Origin: JAJRVM01 sp963700515
Lineage (GTDB): Bacteria > Planctomycetota > Planctomycetia > Pirellulales > Pirellulaceae
DNA length: 64,000 nucleotides
Assembly (NCBI GenBank): GCA_963700515.1
Contig: CAVOXY010000001.1
Coordinates: forward strand, 62,001-126,000
Reading direction: 5' to 3'
The notes beneath the pieces were generated by a model. That model was given only the letters and a program-made list of their open reading frames with translations, was not told where the DNA came from and ran no database searches. The translations under genes were made by a program, and so were the position numbers. Each line of letters begins with the position of its first letter. Position 1 is the first letter of the stretch. Below are positions 39,382 through 49,795 of the stretch, piece after piece.

Positions 39382-40083
39382 ATGAACCAAGAATCCCAAC
39401 ATTATCGCATCCTGTTGATCGAAGACGATGCATCGCTCGCGTCGATGGTGGCAGACTTTCTGTCGCCCTATGGATTCGATGTCTCAATCGAAGGACGAGG
39501 CGATAGGGCTGTGACGCGGATTGTGGACGAGAATCCGGACGTGGTTGTGCTCGACGTTAATCTGCCCGGACTGGATGGCTTTTCGATCTGCCAGATCGTC
39601 AGACCAAGATACCGCGGTGCGATCATCATGCTGACCGCCCGTGGCGAAGAGATCGATGAGGTACTGGGACTCGAAGCCGGAGCGGATGACTACATGGCCA
39701 AGCCGGTGCGGCCGCGTGCTTTGTTGGCGCGGTTGAGGATGCATTTGCGTCGCGCGACACCGGAAGAAGAGGCAAGCCAACCGGTTGTCGTTGGTTCGCT
39801 GGTGGTCGATGCGGGGCGACGGAGCGTCGAGATCGATGGCGTGCCGGTCGATCTGACGACGGCGGAATTCGACTTGCTGCATCTCCTGGCCCGACACGCC
39901 GGTCAGACGCTCAGCCGCAACGATATCTACTTGGAGATACACGAGATGAAGTACGACGGATTGGACCGATCGATCGACCTGCGGATTTCGCGTCTGAGAA
40001 AGAAGCTCGGCGACGACCCCGCAAAACCGCAACGCGTCAAGTCCGTCAGAGGAGTCGGCTACATGCTGTCGGTGGAATCATGA
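39382..40083 (+). CDS. OmpR-family response regulator
   Basis: 233 residues. The receiver domain has the acidic pair (IEDD), the phospho-acceptor Asp in VVLDVNLPGLDG (about residue 58), the Thr of MLTARG and the Lys of MAKPVRP. A winged-helix OmpR/PhoB domain follows (VPVDLTTAEFDLLHLLARHAGQTLSR ... RSIDLRISRLRKKLGDDP ... VRGVGYML). It overlaps the histidine kinase gene by 4 nt (ATGA), so the two are co-translated. The arrangement and kinase type resemble RstA/RstB. Target genes are not evident. Confidence 0.92.
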   Translation: MNQESQHYRILLIEDDASLASMVADFLSPYGFDVSIEGRGDRAVTRIVDENPDVVVLDVNLPGLDGFSICQIVRPRYRGAIIMLTARGEEIDEVLGLEAGADDYMAKPVRPRALLARLRMHLRRATPEEEASQPVVVGSLVVDAGRRSVEIDGVPVDLTTAEFDLLHLLARHAGQTLSRNDIYLEIHEMKYDGLDRSIDLRISRLRKKLGDDPAKPQRVKSVRGVGYMLSVES

Positions 40084-41669
40084 CACGGCTCTTTGTACGC
40101 TTCTATCTTTGTGTATTGATTGTTCTGTTCCTGGCCTGGTATATCCACGGCTCTGTGTTGAAGCAGCGAGCCGATGCGGATCTGGCACTGGTCATCGTGA
40201 CGGCGCATGGAGGTGGCGCGCGGCTCGTGGCAAGTGAACTGGACGCCGCGCAGCCGGAGGACCGGCAGCGCGTGCTGCAGAAGGTGCGTGAGCCCTTCGA
40301 CTACCCGGTGGAAGTGATCGCTTTGGTCGATCTGCCGAGTTCCGTTCAACGACAGCTCCGTAGCGGCAAGGATGTCGCCTATTTCCACTCGGACAAAGGG
40401 CACTGCGTCGTGGCCGTTTTGTCCGGCGGAGTTGAGGTCGTCCGCCTGGGCCCGTTTCCGGATTACGATCTGCAGGAAGTAGAAGATCAGATCGGAGGTT
40501 GGATGCGACTCACGGCGTACAAGCTCGAGGCCGCCAAGCCGGGCCAACGTCCGACAATTCTCCAAGGACTGCAACGGCGTTTCGACATCCCGATCGAGAT
40601 TGCCGACCGCGGAGACCTGCCCGCCTGGCCGGCGGGGCGCATCGTCCGTGGCGAGAGGGTCGTATTCTACACCCGGGATCCTGCGCCGAACGACCGCTGG
40701 TACGCCGCTACGCCGCTGTCAGGCGGGAGAGAAGTAGTCCATTTCGGGCCCTTTCCGAGCTTTGAGAGAATTGAACAGAAAGCGGCGACGACGACGTTGG
40801 CCCTCGTGCTGCTTCCTACTGCGCTGGCCATTGCGTTGCTGTTGCGCCCGGTTGCCAGGCAGCTTCGTCACATAGAACACGCCGCGCGGGCGATCGCGGC
40901 GGGCGACTTGAGTGCCCGCGTGAACGAACGTCGCGTCCGCTCCGCCAAGCCGCTTGCTCAAGCCTTCAACAACATGGCCACTCGCACCGAGGCGATGGTG
41001 CGCACGCAGCGCGAGTTGTTGCAGGCCGTTTCGCACGAACTGCGCACTCCCCTGTCGCGCATGCGGTTTGCCATCGACTTGATTGAAGCGGCGAAAGACG
41101 ACGAGCAGCGCAGACTACGCCTTGAAGCGTTGAATACAGCAGCCGAGGAACTCGACGAGCTTGTCGGTGAATTACTCAGTTACGTGCGCATGGAAACCAG
41201 CGCGCCGCAACTGGACGGCGAACCCTTGGCGGTACAGGACACGCTGGATGTGCTGATTCCCAAGTATGCAGCGTTGCATCCCGACATCCACTTTCAGTCG
41301 AACGTCACTGCTGATGGCGAAGAGAACATCGTTGTCGCCGACCGAATCGGCTTCCAACGGGCGATCGGAAACCTCCTAAGCAATGCGGGCCGGTACGCCA
41401 AGAGCCAAGTAACGGTCGACGTGAAGTCTGATGAGGCATTCGTCATTGTGGATGTCGACGACGATGGAAGTGGCATTCTCGCCGCTCAGCGAGAACGCGT
41501 GTTCGAGCCGTTCGTACGGCTGGACGACAGCGCGACAGGGCGCGGCGTCGGTCTTGGCCTGGCCCTGGTGAAAAGGATTGTGACACAGCACGGCGGCAGC
41601 GTCGAAGTGCTAACCAGCCCGCTCGGCGGTTGCCGGATGCGAACAACGTGGCCGGCACCCGCGCGGTAA
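40080..41669 (+). CDS. RstB-like sensor histidine kinase with duplicated sensor domain
   Basis: 529 residues. A membrane helix (residues ~5-22) precedes a periplasmic part made of two similar halves of about 80 residues: one with VLQKVREPFDYPVEV...VEVVRLGPFPDY, one with ILQGLQRRFDIPIEI...REVVHFGPFPSF. Then come a second membrane helix (~240-258), HAMP, HisKA with SHELRTPLSR (His near 318), and a HATPase domain (NLLSNAGRYA, VDDDGSGI, GRGVGLGLALVKRI). It phosphorylates the upstream regulator. The signal sensed is unknown. Confidence 0.9.
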   Translation: MTRLFVRFYLCVLIVLFLAWYIHGSVLKQRADADLALVIVTAHGGGARLVASELDAAQPEDRQRVLQKVREPFDYPVEVIALVDLPSSVQRQLRSGKDVAYFHSDKGHCVVAVLSGGVEVVRLGPFPDYDLQEVEDQIGGWMRLTAYKLEAAKPGQRPTILQGLQRRFDIPIEIADRGDLPAWPAGRIVRGERVVFYTRDPAPNDRWYAATPLSGGREVVHFGPFPSFERIEQKAATTTLALVLLPTALAIALLLRPVARQLRHIEHAARAIAAGDLSARVNERRVRSAKPLAQAFNNMATRTEAMVRTQRELLQAVSHELRTPLSRMRFAIDLIEAAKDDEQRRLRLEALNTAAEELDELVGELLSYVRMETSAPQLDGEPLAVQDTLDVLIPKYAALHPDIHFQSNVTADGEENIVVADRIGFQRAIGNLLSNAGRYAKSQVTVDVKSDEAFVIVDVDDDGSGILAAQRERVFEPFVRLDDSATGRGVGLGLALVKRIVTQHGGSVEVLTSPLGGCRMRTTWPAPAR

Positions 41670-41734
41670 GGGGAGCAGAAGCCGGCCCGCGGGTCTCCAA
41701 CTCAACCGTCCTCCGACACCGAACCTGCCGTCCG

Positions 41735-44256
41735 TTACACATCCAGGTTACGGACGTCGAGGGCATGTTTTTCGATGAATTCGCGTCGCGGTTCGACTTT
41801 GTCGCCCATCAGCACGCGGAACATTTCATCCGCGGCACCGAGATCGTGCATGGTGACTTGCACGAGTGTCCGATTGGCCGGATCGAGGGTCGTTTCGCGC
41901 AGCTCTTCCGGATTCATTTCACCCAGGCCCTTGAAACGTGTCACGTGCAAGCCTTTTTCACCGGCGGCACGCACGGCCGGCGGCAAGCCACGCAGATCCT
42001 CCAGCGGAGTAGGGCTGTCACCGCGCCGCAGGATATAGCGTGGTTCCTCGACCCCGGTTCGCTCTTGCGGTATCAGCGACTGCACATCGAACCCCAGCTT
42101 GGCCAGTTCCTTCAGACCGGCATTGATCGTGCGCACCTCGTGCAGTTCGGTAATGTGCAGTTGCGGCTGGTCAGTGGGAGTCGCGTCACCGTTTTCATCT
42201 CCGTTCGGATCGTCCATCGACAACTCGGTGCCTGTCCGCGCTTCTTGTTCGTTGAGGAAGTGCTCGAGCGACGCTCGACCACGGAACCAGAGTTCTCGAC
42301 GTCCGAACAAGCCGTGAATCACGGGCAGCTTTCCCGTCTCCGAGATCCGCCCGCTCGGCATGCGTTCGCAGGCTGATCCCGCGCCGCTCCAGCGCAATCA
42401 GCGCTTCTTCCATGGAAGCCAGCGTGAAACAGAGGCGCGTCATCTCTTCGCCCTGGATCTGGCGCCCGTCACCCGGTTCCAGCACAGCGTCACCGAGTCC
42501 CTTCTCGAGCAGTTGGGCCTTCATGGCCTCTTCCGATTGCACGTAATATGTAGTGCTCTTGCTGCGGACGCGAAACAGCGGTGGTTGGGCGACGTAGACA
42601 TGCCCATTGGCGACCAACTGAAACATCTGCCGATAGAAGAAGCACAAGAGGAGGGTGCGGATATGTGATCCGTCCACGTCGGCGTCGGTCATGATGATGA
42701 CTTTATCGTAGCGCCGTTTGGTCAGGTCTTGTTCGGCACCGATTCCACTGCCGATGGCATGTATCATGCTTTGCACTTCTTCGTTGGCCAAGACTTTATC
42801 TTCGCGCGACTTATAGGCGTTGATGATTTTGCCCCGCAACGGCAGAATGGCCTGAAAGTCGCGCAAGCGTCCTCCTTCGGCGCTGCCGCCGGCCGAATCA
42901 CCCTCCACCAGATACAACTCGCATTTCTCGACTTCGCGGCTGATGCAATCGCGCAGTTTGCCAGGCAAGCCGCCGCCACCCAAGGCATCTTTCCGTTTGC
43001 GGAGAATATCCTTGGCCTTCCGCGCCGCTTCCCGCGCTTCGGCCGCCAGCAGCCCCTTGCGAACGATCGTCTTGGCGACTTTCGGGTTTTCCTCCAGATA
43101 TTTGCTCAAACACTCGCCCACGACCGAGTTGACCAGGCCTTCCACTTCGCCGTTTCCCAGCTTGGTTTTTGTCTGACCTTCGAACTGGGGATGCGGCACG
43201 CGCAACGACAGGACGACGGTCAGTCCTTCGCGGAAATCGTCACCGGTCAGCGCCTGGTCTTTTTCCTTGAAGACTCCCTCTTTGCGGCCGTAGTTGTTGA
43301 GCGTGCGGGTCAGCGCGCTGCGAAATCCTGAAACGTGTGTCCCGCCTTCGACCGTGTGAATGTTGTTCACATACGAGTGGAGATTCTCGGTGTATTCACC
43401 GCTATACTGGAGGGCGATTTCGTAGCCGACAACCATCGTCTTCCCCAGTGAAATAGATCACATCCTTGTGCAATACGTCGCTGGCCCGATTCAGATGTTC
43501 GACGAATTGGATAATCCCCCGCTCATAGAGGAACTCATCTCCTTCTCCCACTCGTTCGTCGAAGAAAATGATACGGACGCCACTGTTCAAAAACGCCAAT
43601 TCCTGCAACCGCTTGTAGAGTAGGTCGAAATTGAACTTCGTGGTCTGAAAAACCGTGGCGTCCGGCTTGAATGTCGTTTTGGTCCCCACCTTTTTCGTCG
43701 CGCCAATGCGCTGCACCGGTCCCACCGGAATACCGCGCTCGTACTCTTGCTGGTAGACATGCCCGTCGCGCGACACCTCCACCTCGCACCACTGTGACAA
43801 GAAATTCACGACGGTTACGCCGACACCGTGTAAACCACCAGAAGCCTGGTACGCTCCCTTTTCAAATTTGCCGCCAAATTTCAAGACCGTCATCACGCCC
43901 TCGAGCGTGGAGACATCGCGGCCCAGCTCTTGCGACAACTGTTCGTGAACCTCAACGGGAATACCTCGCCCATCGTCTTCGACCGTTACCGAACTGTCAG
44001 CGTTGACGGTCACTTTGATGTTCTTGGCGAAACCAGCCATGGCTTCGTCGATGGAATTATCAACGACTTCATAGACCAGGTGATGCAGCCCGCGCGAGGT
44101 GATGTCACCGATGTACATCGCCGGACGCTTCCGAACGTGTTCCATATCGGAGAGATGCTGCAGGTCCTCGGGCGTGTATTCACTATTCCCTTTCATTCTC
44201 TGCGGAGCTTGACCAGCATTTTGCTCCGGCTGATCGACCGGTTCATCGTCACTCAT
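41735..44256 (-). CDS. gyrB: DNA gyrase subunit B (frameshifted)
   Basis: About 840 residues, ATP-dependent type II topoisomerase subunit. GHKL ATPase: VYEVVDNSIDEAMAG, VEDDGRGIPVE and GGLHGVGVTVVN. Transducer: IALQYSGEYTENLHSYVNNIHTVEGGTHVSGF. TOPRIM: YLVEGDSAGGSA and IIMTDADVDGSHIRTLLLCFFYR. C-terminal: VTRFKGLGEMNPEELRETTLDP. There are two frameshifts, near 43430 and 42340; the reading is continuous across both and the gene is essential, so sequence errors are likely. The start at 44256 (MSDDEPVDQPEQNAG) has only a weak ribosome site. It is part of the dnaA-dnaN-dciA-gyrB block on the minus strand. Confidence 0.93.
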
Positions 44257-44545
44257 AGGTTTACCAACTGCTTTCTCGTTCTCTCGACAATCCGTCTCGT
44301 GTCTAGGTATTACTGCGTCTGGGTCAACAGCACTCGCCCGGCATCCACATCGCACCCACCTCCGTCGAAGGAGCGAGGTCGAAGGGCCGCGACAGGTGAT
44401 GAACCCGCTGCTGCTCCAAACATCTTTCACCAATTCACACTACTATTTCCTGCCAGCAAGTTACGCTCAAACCGCCCCATTGGCTCGCCGCGATCGCCAA
44501 CATTTTCGGTTCCTTGCCGAGGTGTCTTTCTCCCTCTGCTCGTTG

Positions 44546-44911
44546 TCACGTCACGGAACCGACCCGAAATCGGAGATCGCGGATTTTCTGATCGGGGAGA
44601 GCAGTCGTGATTTTTTTGAGTAATTCCGTCTTCTGAAACGTCAGTTCCTGGAGCACCATGGAATTGCTGACCGTCACCTCCACCACGCCACGCCGGATAT
44701 TGCCCAGCCGACTGTGCGATGCCATCGGCTGACCGACGGCTCTCTTCCAGGCCTCTTCCCGCGCGGTGGCTGACTCCAAATGCCCGTACCCGCGCCGCGC
44801 CATGAGCGTACTGAGAGTATCTGCGATCCTCTGCGGACTCTTCTGATAATACTGGCGTCGAGCAACGTCTTCGTGCAACTCTCGTATTTCATCGTCCTGC
44901 GAGTTTGGCAT
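44546..44911 (-). CDS. dciA: DciA-like (DUF721) helicase loader candidate
   Basis: 121 residues of the DUF721/DciA family: an N-terminal helix (RIADTLSTLMARRGYG), then WKRAVGQPMASHSRLGNIRRGVVEVTVSNSMVLQELTFQKTELLKKI, a KH-like fold. DciA loads the replicative helicase DnaB in bacteria that lack DnaC/DnaI. Its place between dnaN and gyrB fits that job. The symbol is inferred from family and context. Confidence 0.75.
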   Translation of the reverse strand: MPNSQDDEIRELHEDVARRQYYQKSPQRIADTLSTLMARRGYGHLESATAREEAWKRAVGQPMASHSRLGNIRRGVVEVTVSNSMVLQELTFQKTELLKKITTALPDQKIRDLRFRVGSVT

Positions 44912-45097
44912 GCTGCGACTTCTTGTAACGTCGATGATACGAACTTAAAGACTCCACAGCTGCCTGTGCTTCCCCGATTCAATTCGCTTCGAGGCAGCAG
45001 GAACCACCTTCCTTACGATCCATTCGCCAAGGAGAAAACTAACGCCACACACACAGAGCCGTCAAGCATTGGATAAAAACCGCCACGCCCGACACAC

Positions 45098-46213
45098 TCA
45101 GCGATCTCGTGCCAACGGCATCACCACGTACCCATATCCGTCGTCGGTTGTCAGCAAGGCCGCCGAATCGGCATTCTCGATTTCGAAGGCAATCATCTTT
45201 TCTGGATCGAGTACTTTGAGAAAATCGGCAACGTAACGATGATCCAACGTCAGGACCACCGCCGGCCCATCGTAAGGAATCGGAAACTCCACACGAGCCT
45301 GACCGACTTCGGCCGTGGACCCGCTGAGAACCAACGATCCGTCGCCAAACGAGAAATCAATCCCACGACTCTCCTCACTGGTCACAATCGAAGCTTGTCT
45401 GAGTGCGGAATAGAGCGGCCCGACCGCCAGTTCGATCCGAATCGCTTCACGCCGCACCGGAAACACGTCTCGCCATTTCGGGAAACGTCCCTCCACCAGT
45501 CGTGAATACACCGTCGCCCGCGGACTCTTCAGCAGGATGTCGTTGGAGTGTGCAGCAATGCGGACATCGGCGTCCAAATCACTAAAGGCTCGTTCAATCA
45601 ATTGCATGGACTTCGCCGGGACGATGGTGGCCAATTCATCTCCTTCACACTTTCCGACGGTCTGACAGGGACCCTCCATTTTCGCCAGTCGCCGCCCGTC
45701 GGTTCCCACGGCAATGACTTTGTCCGCTCCAAACTCCAACAGCACGCCCCCCAGCGCATATCGACTGCTCTCGGTGTCCGTGGCAAACAACGTACGACGG
45801 ATAAGTTCTCTCAACAGCCGAGCCGGCAATTCGTGATAGCTCTCGTCAGCGAAAGATGCCACTTCCGGGAACTCATCCGGATTTCCGCCGGATAACTTGA
45901 ACTCGCTCCGCTCCCCGCGCACCAGCGTTCCCTGCAAGTCGGCCTCCACCGACAATTTGACATCCGTACTCTCACGCAAAATCGAGCCAAATCGACCGAC
46001 CGGCAGCACGGCACTTCCGGCAGCTTCCACATGAATTCCCGGCACATCGATGCGAATAGCCACTTCCATGTCCGTGGCCAGCAACGTGGCCTCATGTTCG
46101 CCGACGATCAGTTTCACATTTTGCAGGATCGGCTTGGGACTCCGGCTCGGCGCTACCGTGGCCGCCGTGTGGAATGCCGCCAGGATTTTGTCGCGTTCAC
46201 ACGTGAACTTCAT
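45098..46213 (-). CDS. dnaN: DNA polymerase III beta subunit (sliding clamp)
   Basis: 371 residues, intact, the normal length. It starts MKFTCERDKILAAFHTAATVAPSRSPKPILQNVKL and carries the three clamp domains with PVGRFGSILRE, GTDGRRLAKME, IVPAKSMQLIERAF and LEGRFPKWRDV. It ends LLTTDDGYGYVVMPLA, equivalent to the VMPMRL terminus. It forms a ring that tethers the replicative polymerase. It lies downstream of dnaA on the minus strand, separated by the candidate origin. Confidence 0.97.
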   Translation of the reverse strand: MKFTCERDKILAAFHTAATVAPSRSPKPILQNVKLIVGEHEATLLATDMEVAIRIDVPGIHVEAAGSAVLPVGRFGSILRESTDVKLSVEADLQGTLVRGERSEFKLSGGNPDEFPEVASFADESYHELPARLLRELIRRTLFATDTESSRYALGGVLLEFGADKVIAVGTDGRRLAKMEGPCQTVGKCEGDELATIVPAKSMQLIERAFSDLDADVRIAAHSNDILLKSPRATVYSRLVEGRFPKWRDVFPVRREAIRIELAVGPLYSALRQASIVTSEESRGIDFSFGDGSLVLSGSTAEVGQARVEFPIPYDGPAVVLTLDHRYVADFLKVLDPEKMIAFEIENADSAALLTTDDGYGYVVMPLARDR

Positions 46214-46585
46214 GAGCGACTACCTTTCATCTCAGACAATGTTCTTCTACTTTTCTTGTTTTGTAAGCAGTAGTATTAATATGCACGTGACGACTGTTGA
46301 AAACACCGAGCCAAGGAATCAGAACTGCCAGCGGCACCAGCAGTTCGAGCGTGGTGAAGCCCATTCTTACCGGTGGAAAACTCGTCGATAGCACGTTCAG
46401 ACTCTGTCGCGCGTTTGTGGGGAAAAGTCGGTTTTGCTGGGGCGGTGTGGTTGCTTGTTGCCGACGGTCAAAGTAACGCACATTTCGCAACATAGATCTA
46501 ACAACTTATCCACGCAATCTGGTTCTGTTTCTCGAACTTCGATGTTCAATCGTTGCGGCCGCGGGCTGGCAATCGTCCCAGCGTG
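46214..46585. other. dnaA-dnaN intergenic region, candidate replication origin
   Basis: 372 bp without a gene. It holds TTATCCACG (46506-46514), one base from the DnaA box consensus, plus weaker reverse-strand matches TTCCCCACA (46416-46424) and TTTTCCACC (46372-46380). An AT-rich tract near 46235-46285 (TTTTCTTGTTTTGTAAGCAG, ATTAATATGC) could be the unwinding element and also the dnaN promoter. Origins often sit beside dnaA/dnaN; only one box is good, so this is tentative. Confidence 0.45.
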
Positions 46586-47734
46586 TTACGACAACGCGCT
46601 CAGCTGACTGAGCAGTTCTTCCATGGCTTTGCTAATAGCTGGGTCAGTCTGTTGCAGCAACTCGGTCTTGCGGCAAGCATGCAGCACCGTCGTGTGATCG
46701 CGGTTGCCAAAGTAGCGACCGACCGCTTCCAGACTTTTCCTCGTGAGATTCCACGACAACAGCATGGCGACTCCGCGAGCTCGGACGACATGCCGGCGGC
46801 GTGATGCGCTGCGAAGTTCCTGGCTCGTTAACGAAAAATACTTGCTGACCTTCGCGGCGATCAGGCGACAGGTTGGCTGTCGCTGGCTGGCTTGGTCCAG
46901 CAAGAAACGTCGCACCCGCTCGGCGTCGATCAAGCTCGTCCGCCCATCTGCGGCGTGCCCTAATTGCATGACGGCGTGATTAAGTTGAGGGACGGTGAAC
47001 GGTTCCGAGTTCTTCTCGGGGGAACTGCCGGCCAGAAGTTCAATGGCGTCCTCCGACAGGTTGACCTCATGAGCATCCGCCAGACGACGCAGCAGCAACC
47101 GACGGGCTGCGGTACCCGGTACGGTGAATGCGACCGGAAGCCCGCTGCACAAGCGGCTGCACAGTCGCGGTTGCAGGCGAACATCTGCCGTGGGCGACAT
47201 GTTGCTGGTAAGTAATATCACCGCGTCAGATTCGAGCAGGAGATCCAGCAGGCGTGCCAATTCATCTTGTGCAGGCCGTTTCGGTTGCAGTAAATGAACG
47301 TCGTCGAGTACAAACAGGTCGGCGCAACGACACTTTTCGCGGAGGGCAGACAGGCTATCCGTATCGACGGCGTTGCCGTAGCTGCGGGCGAAATCGGGGC
47401 CACAAGTCGCGATCACTCGGTCGTCCGGATATTCCTCTCGCCAGCGTGCGACGAGGCCCAACGCGAGGAAAGTTTTGCCGGTGCCGGTGGGTCCATAGAA
47501 AACATATGGATTGTAACGGGTCCGCCGTTGCAGCAACGACTCGGCGGCGTGACGCACCAGCAAATTTTCGTCGCTGCCAATATATTCGCGCAGCAACAAG
47601 TGACGCGGTGCGCCCGCGTGGCGCGCCTCGTTGGCTCGCGATGAAAAGGCTTCCAGAGCGATCGAAAAGATGCCGCTAACCACCCAGACTCCGCTGGTGA
47701 ATTCGGATCCGCAGAGTACAACGCTCGGCTCCAC
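46586..47734 (-). CDS. dnaA: chromosomal replication initiator DnaA, short form
   Basis: 382 residues, shorter than the usual 440-500. The AAA+ domain has Walker A GPTGTGKT (81-88), Walker B LFVLDDVHLL (~139) and sensor 1 ILLTSN. Domain IV has the DnaA signature GRYFGNRDHTTVLHACRK. Only ~75 residues precede the ATPase domain and they do not resemble domain I (the DnaB/partner-binding KH-like domain). It binds DnaA boxes at the origin. Domain I absence fits with the DciA-type loader next door. Intact, with no frameshift. Confidence 0.93.
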   Translation of the reverse strand: MEPSVVLCGSEFTSGVWVVSGIFSIALEAFSSRANEARHAGAPRHLLLREYIGSDENLLVRHAAESLLQRRTRYNPYVFYGPTGTGKTFLALGLVARWREEYPDDRVIATCGPDFARSYGNAVDTDSLSALREKCRCADLFVLDDVHLLQPKRPAQDELARLLDLLLESDAVILLTSNMSPTADVRLQPRLCSRLCSGLPVAFTVPGTAARRLLLRRLADAHEVNLSEDAIELLAGSSPEKNSEPFTVPQLNHAVMQLGHAADGRTSLIDAERVRRFLLDQASQRQPTCRLIAAKVSKYFSLTSQELRSASRRRHVVRARGVAMLLSWNLTRKSLEAVGRYFGNRDHTTVLHACRKTELLQQTDPAISKAMEELLSQLSALS

Positions 47735-47853
47735 TGGCCGAGCCCCGATTATAGTCGTTTACGCCTGGAGAGGCGAGGCGGCTTGGAGCTTTTTTGGAGT
47801 TCCGCGCGACGCTGCAACTGCTTATCTAGTCGGGAAATAGGGCGATTTAACTG

Positions 47854-49026
47854 TCAGTGTGTGGTTCCGGCGGTGACACGGCGTCCTTGATAGAGTCGGC
47901 GTATGGCCTCAATGATGCGTCGCGCCGCCACATCGATGTTTTCGCGGGTCGTAAACGCTCCCAAGCTGAAGCGCAAGGCGCTTTCCACGATGCGCGTCGG
48001 CAGCCGCATGGCCAGCAAGACCGCGGATGGCTCGCTGGCACCACTGGCACAAGCCGATCCAATCGAACAGGCCACCCCGGCTAGATCCAAAGCCATATGT
48101 ACGGCCTGACAATCGAGGCCTGGAAAAGCCACATTGGACGTGTGAGGAAGACGCACGGCACCAAGCCCGTTGATGACAACACCCAGCTCCGCGCCCCGCA
48201 GCAGCTCTTCAAAACGGTCCCGCAAAGCTGTCATCCGCGCAGCGCGAGTCTGTGCGTCGCGCTGCCAGATCTGCAAGGCTCGATAGAGCCCCACAGCCAA
48301 TTCAAGCGGTTCGCTGCCGGGCCGCACACCCATCTGCTGGGTACCGCCAAACAACAATGGGTCGATGCGCAGGTCACGCTTGACGATCAACGCACCGACA
48401 CCACGTGGTCCGTGGAATTTGTGTGCCGTTAGTGTCAGTGCCTGCACCTGAAGCTGGCCGAAATAGACCGGGATTTTGCCGACCGCCTGTACCGCATCCG
48501 TGTGAATCGGAACACCCGCCTGGCGGCACCGTGCCGCCAGTCGCTCGATCGGCTGCAAGACCCCCGTTTCGTTATTGGCCAGCATAATACTGACCAGCCG
48601 AGTGTGGGGTGTGAGCAATTCGTCCAGATGCGATTCATCCACAACCCCCGACGTATCAACTCGCAGACGCTGCACGTCAAACCCCCGACGCTGCAACTCC
48701 TCGGCCGGTCCCACAACACTTGGATGCTCGACCGACGAAATGATCACGCGTCCCGGCTCTCTGCCACAGAGTCCCAACAAAGCAAGATTGTTGGATTCCG
48801 TCCCACCGCTGGTGAGAATGATCCGATCGGCGTGCATACCGGTCGTGTCCGCGCCCAGGATCCGCCCGAGACCGTCGCGAGCCTCTTCCAGAACCTGCCG
48901 GGCTCGGCGGCCAAACTGGTGCGAACTGGCGGCGTTGCCGTACCCGGACAAGTAGCACTGGGCCATCGCTTCAGCGACTTCGGGGTGAATAGGTGTCGTG
49001 GCATTGTGGTCGAGGTTGATAATCAT
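47854..49026 (-). CDS. cysteine desulfurase (NifS/IscS family)
   Basis: 390 residues of the class V aminotransferase fold. It starts NLDHNATTPIHPEV, with LTSGGTESNNLALLG (cofactor phosphate site), SVEHPSV, TDAVQAVGK, the PLP lysine in TAHKFHGPRGVG, and the active-site Cys loop CSIGSACASG. It takes sulfur from cysteine for Fe-S clusters and thio-cofactors. The ATG at 49026 is where homology begins; the frame is open upstream. Its stop lies about 120 nt from dnaA, but the two are read in the same direction as separate units. Confidence 0.92.
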   Translation of the reverse strand: MIINLDHNATTPIHPEVAEAMAQCYLSGYGNAASSHQFGRRARQVLEEARDGLGRILGADTTGMHADRIILTSGGTESNNLALLGLCGREPGRVIISSVEHPSVVGPAEELQRRGFDVQRLRVDTSGVVDESHLDELLTPHTRLVSIMLANNETGVLQPIERLAARCRQAGVPIHTDAVQAVGKIPVYFGQLQVQALTLTAHKFHGPRGVGALIVKRDLRIDPLLFGGTQQMGVRPGSEPLELAVGLYRALQIWQRDAQTRAARMTALRDRFEELLRGAELGVVINGLGAVRLPHTSNVAFPGLDCQAVHMALDLAGVACSIGSACASGASEPSAVLLAMRLPTRIVESALRFSLGAFTTRENIDVAARRIIEAIRRLYQGRRVTAGTTH

Positions 49027-49042
49027 GATTGTCGTGCTTTGC

Positions 49043-49795
49043 CTACTCGGGAGCCTCCGCGTGGGTGACAGGTTGCCGATCACGAGCCGCTTGCTCGGTC
49101 CCCCCGAGCACTTCGTAGCAACGGGCGCGGCCCTGCAGACTGCTTTCCCGAGCTGGTTCGTGCCGCAGCGCCTCGGTATAGAACTGAATCGCGGTTTCCA
49201 GGTTCTGCAGCTCCCCTTGGGTCGCAGCCAACTCCTCAAAACTTCGTGCCAGCAACAGGTTCAAATCGCTCTGCAACGTCTGCGGATTGTCGGTTGCCAA
49301 GGCCCGATCGAACAGCGGGGGAATGAGAAAATAGAGGTCTTGCCGCGCCAGAGAGGCCACCTCCGGCCAGAGGACTTTGGCCAAAGCGGGATGATTCTTC
49401 GTCCAGGTCTCCCAGTAGCTGGTCATATCGTCGTTGGCGTCCCAGGCATCCAGGTACCGGCAGAGAATCAAAGCGTCCCCTTGCCTCCAGGACCGACCAG
49501 CCCGCCGGGTAATCACCAAGTCCCATCTTCTTGGGGGTGCTTGCGCTGCGATGTAGTTGCCGTTGACGAGGGTTTGCTCCAGTTGATACTGGCTGACGCT
49601 GCGGGTGATGGGGGAGACCTTGAGCCGGACGAGGGGAAGTTCATAGTACGAGTAGGTCCGCCGCTGAAATGTATCCGCTGCGAACTCCTCACCGTCCACG
49701 AGGCCGAAATTCACGATTCCAAAGAACAGAATCAAGGCTATTGTACCCGCCACGAGCAGACCGAAGAAGATACGCACCAAGATCCGGCGAAACAT
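49043..49795 (-). CDS. membrane-anchored TPR-like protein of unknown function
   Basis: 250 residues with one N-terminal membrane anchor (residues 5-27: VRIFFGLLVAGTIALILFFGIVNF). The rest is soluble, ending in a helical TPR-like part (LNLLLARSFEELAATQGELQNLETAIQFYTEALRHEPARESSLQGRARCYEVLG). It is 16 nt upstream of the cysteine desulfurase gene on the same strand, so they may form an operon. I do not recognise a family beyond the TPR. Confidence 0.65.
   Translation of the reverse strand: MFRRILVRIFFGLLVAGTIALILFFGIVNFGLVDGEEFAADTFQRRTYSYYELPLVRLKVSPITRSVSQYQLEQTLVNGNYIAAQAPPRRWDLVITRRAGRSWRQGDALILCRYLDAWDANDDMTSYWETWTKNHPALAKVLWPEVASLARQDLYFLIPPLFDRALATDNPQTLQSDLNLLLARSFEELAATQGELQNLETAIQFYTEALRHEPARESSLQGRARCYEVLGGTEQAARDRQPVTHAEAPE

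Noticed and set aside
41735..44256. programmed frameshifting in gyrB
   Set aside because: The two shift sites lack a slippery heptamer with a following structure that I can recognise, and many unrelated genes show the same kind of shift, so errors are simpler.
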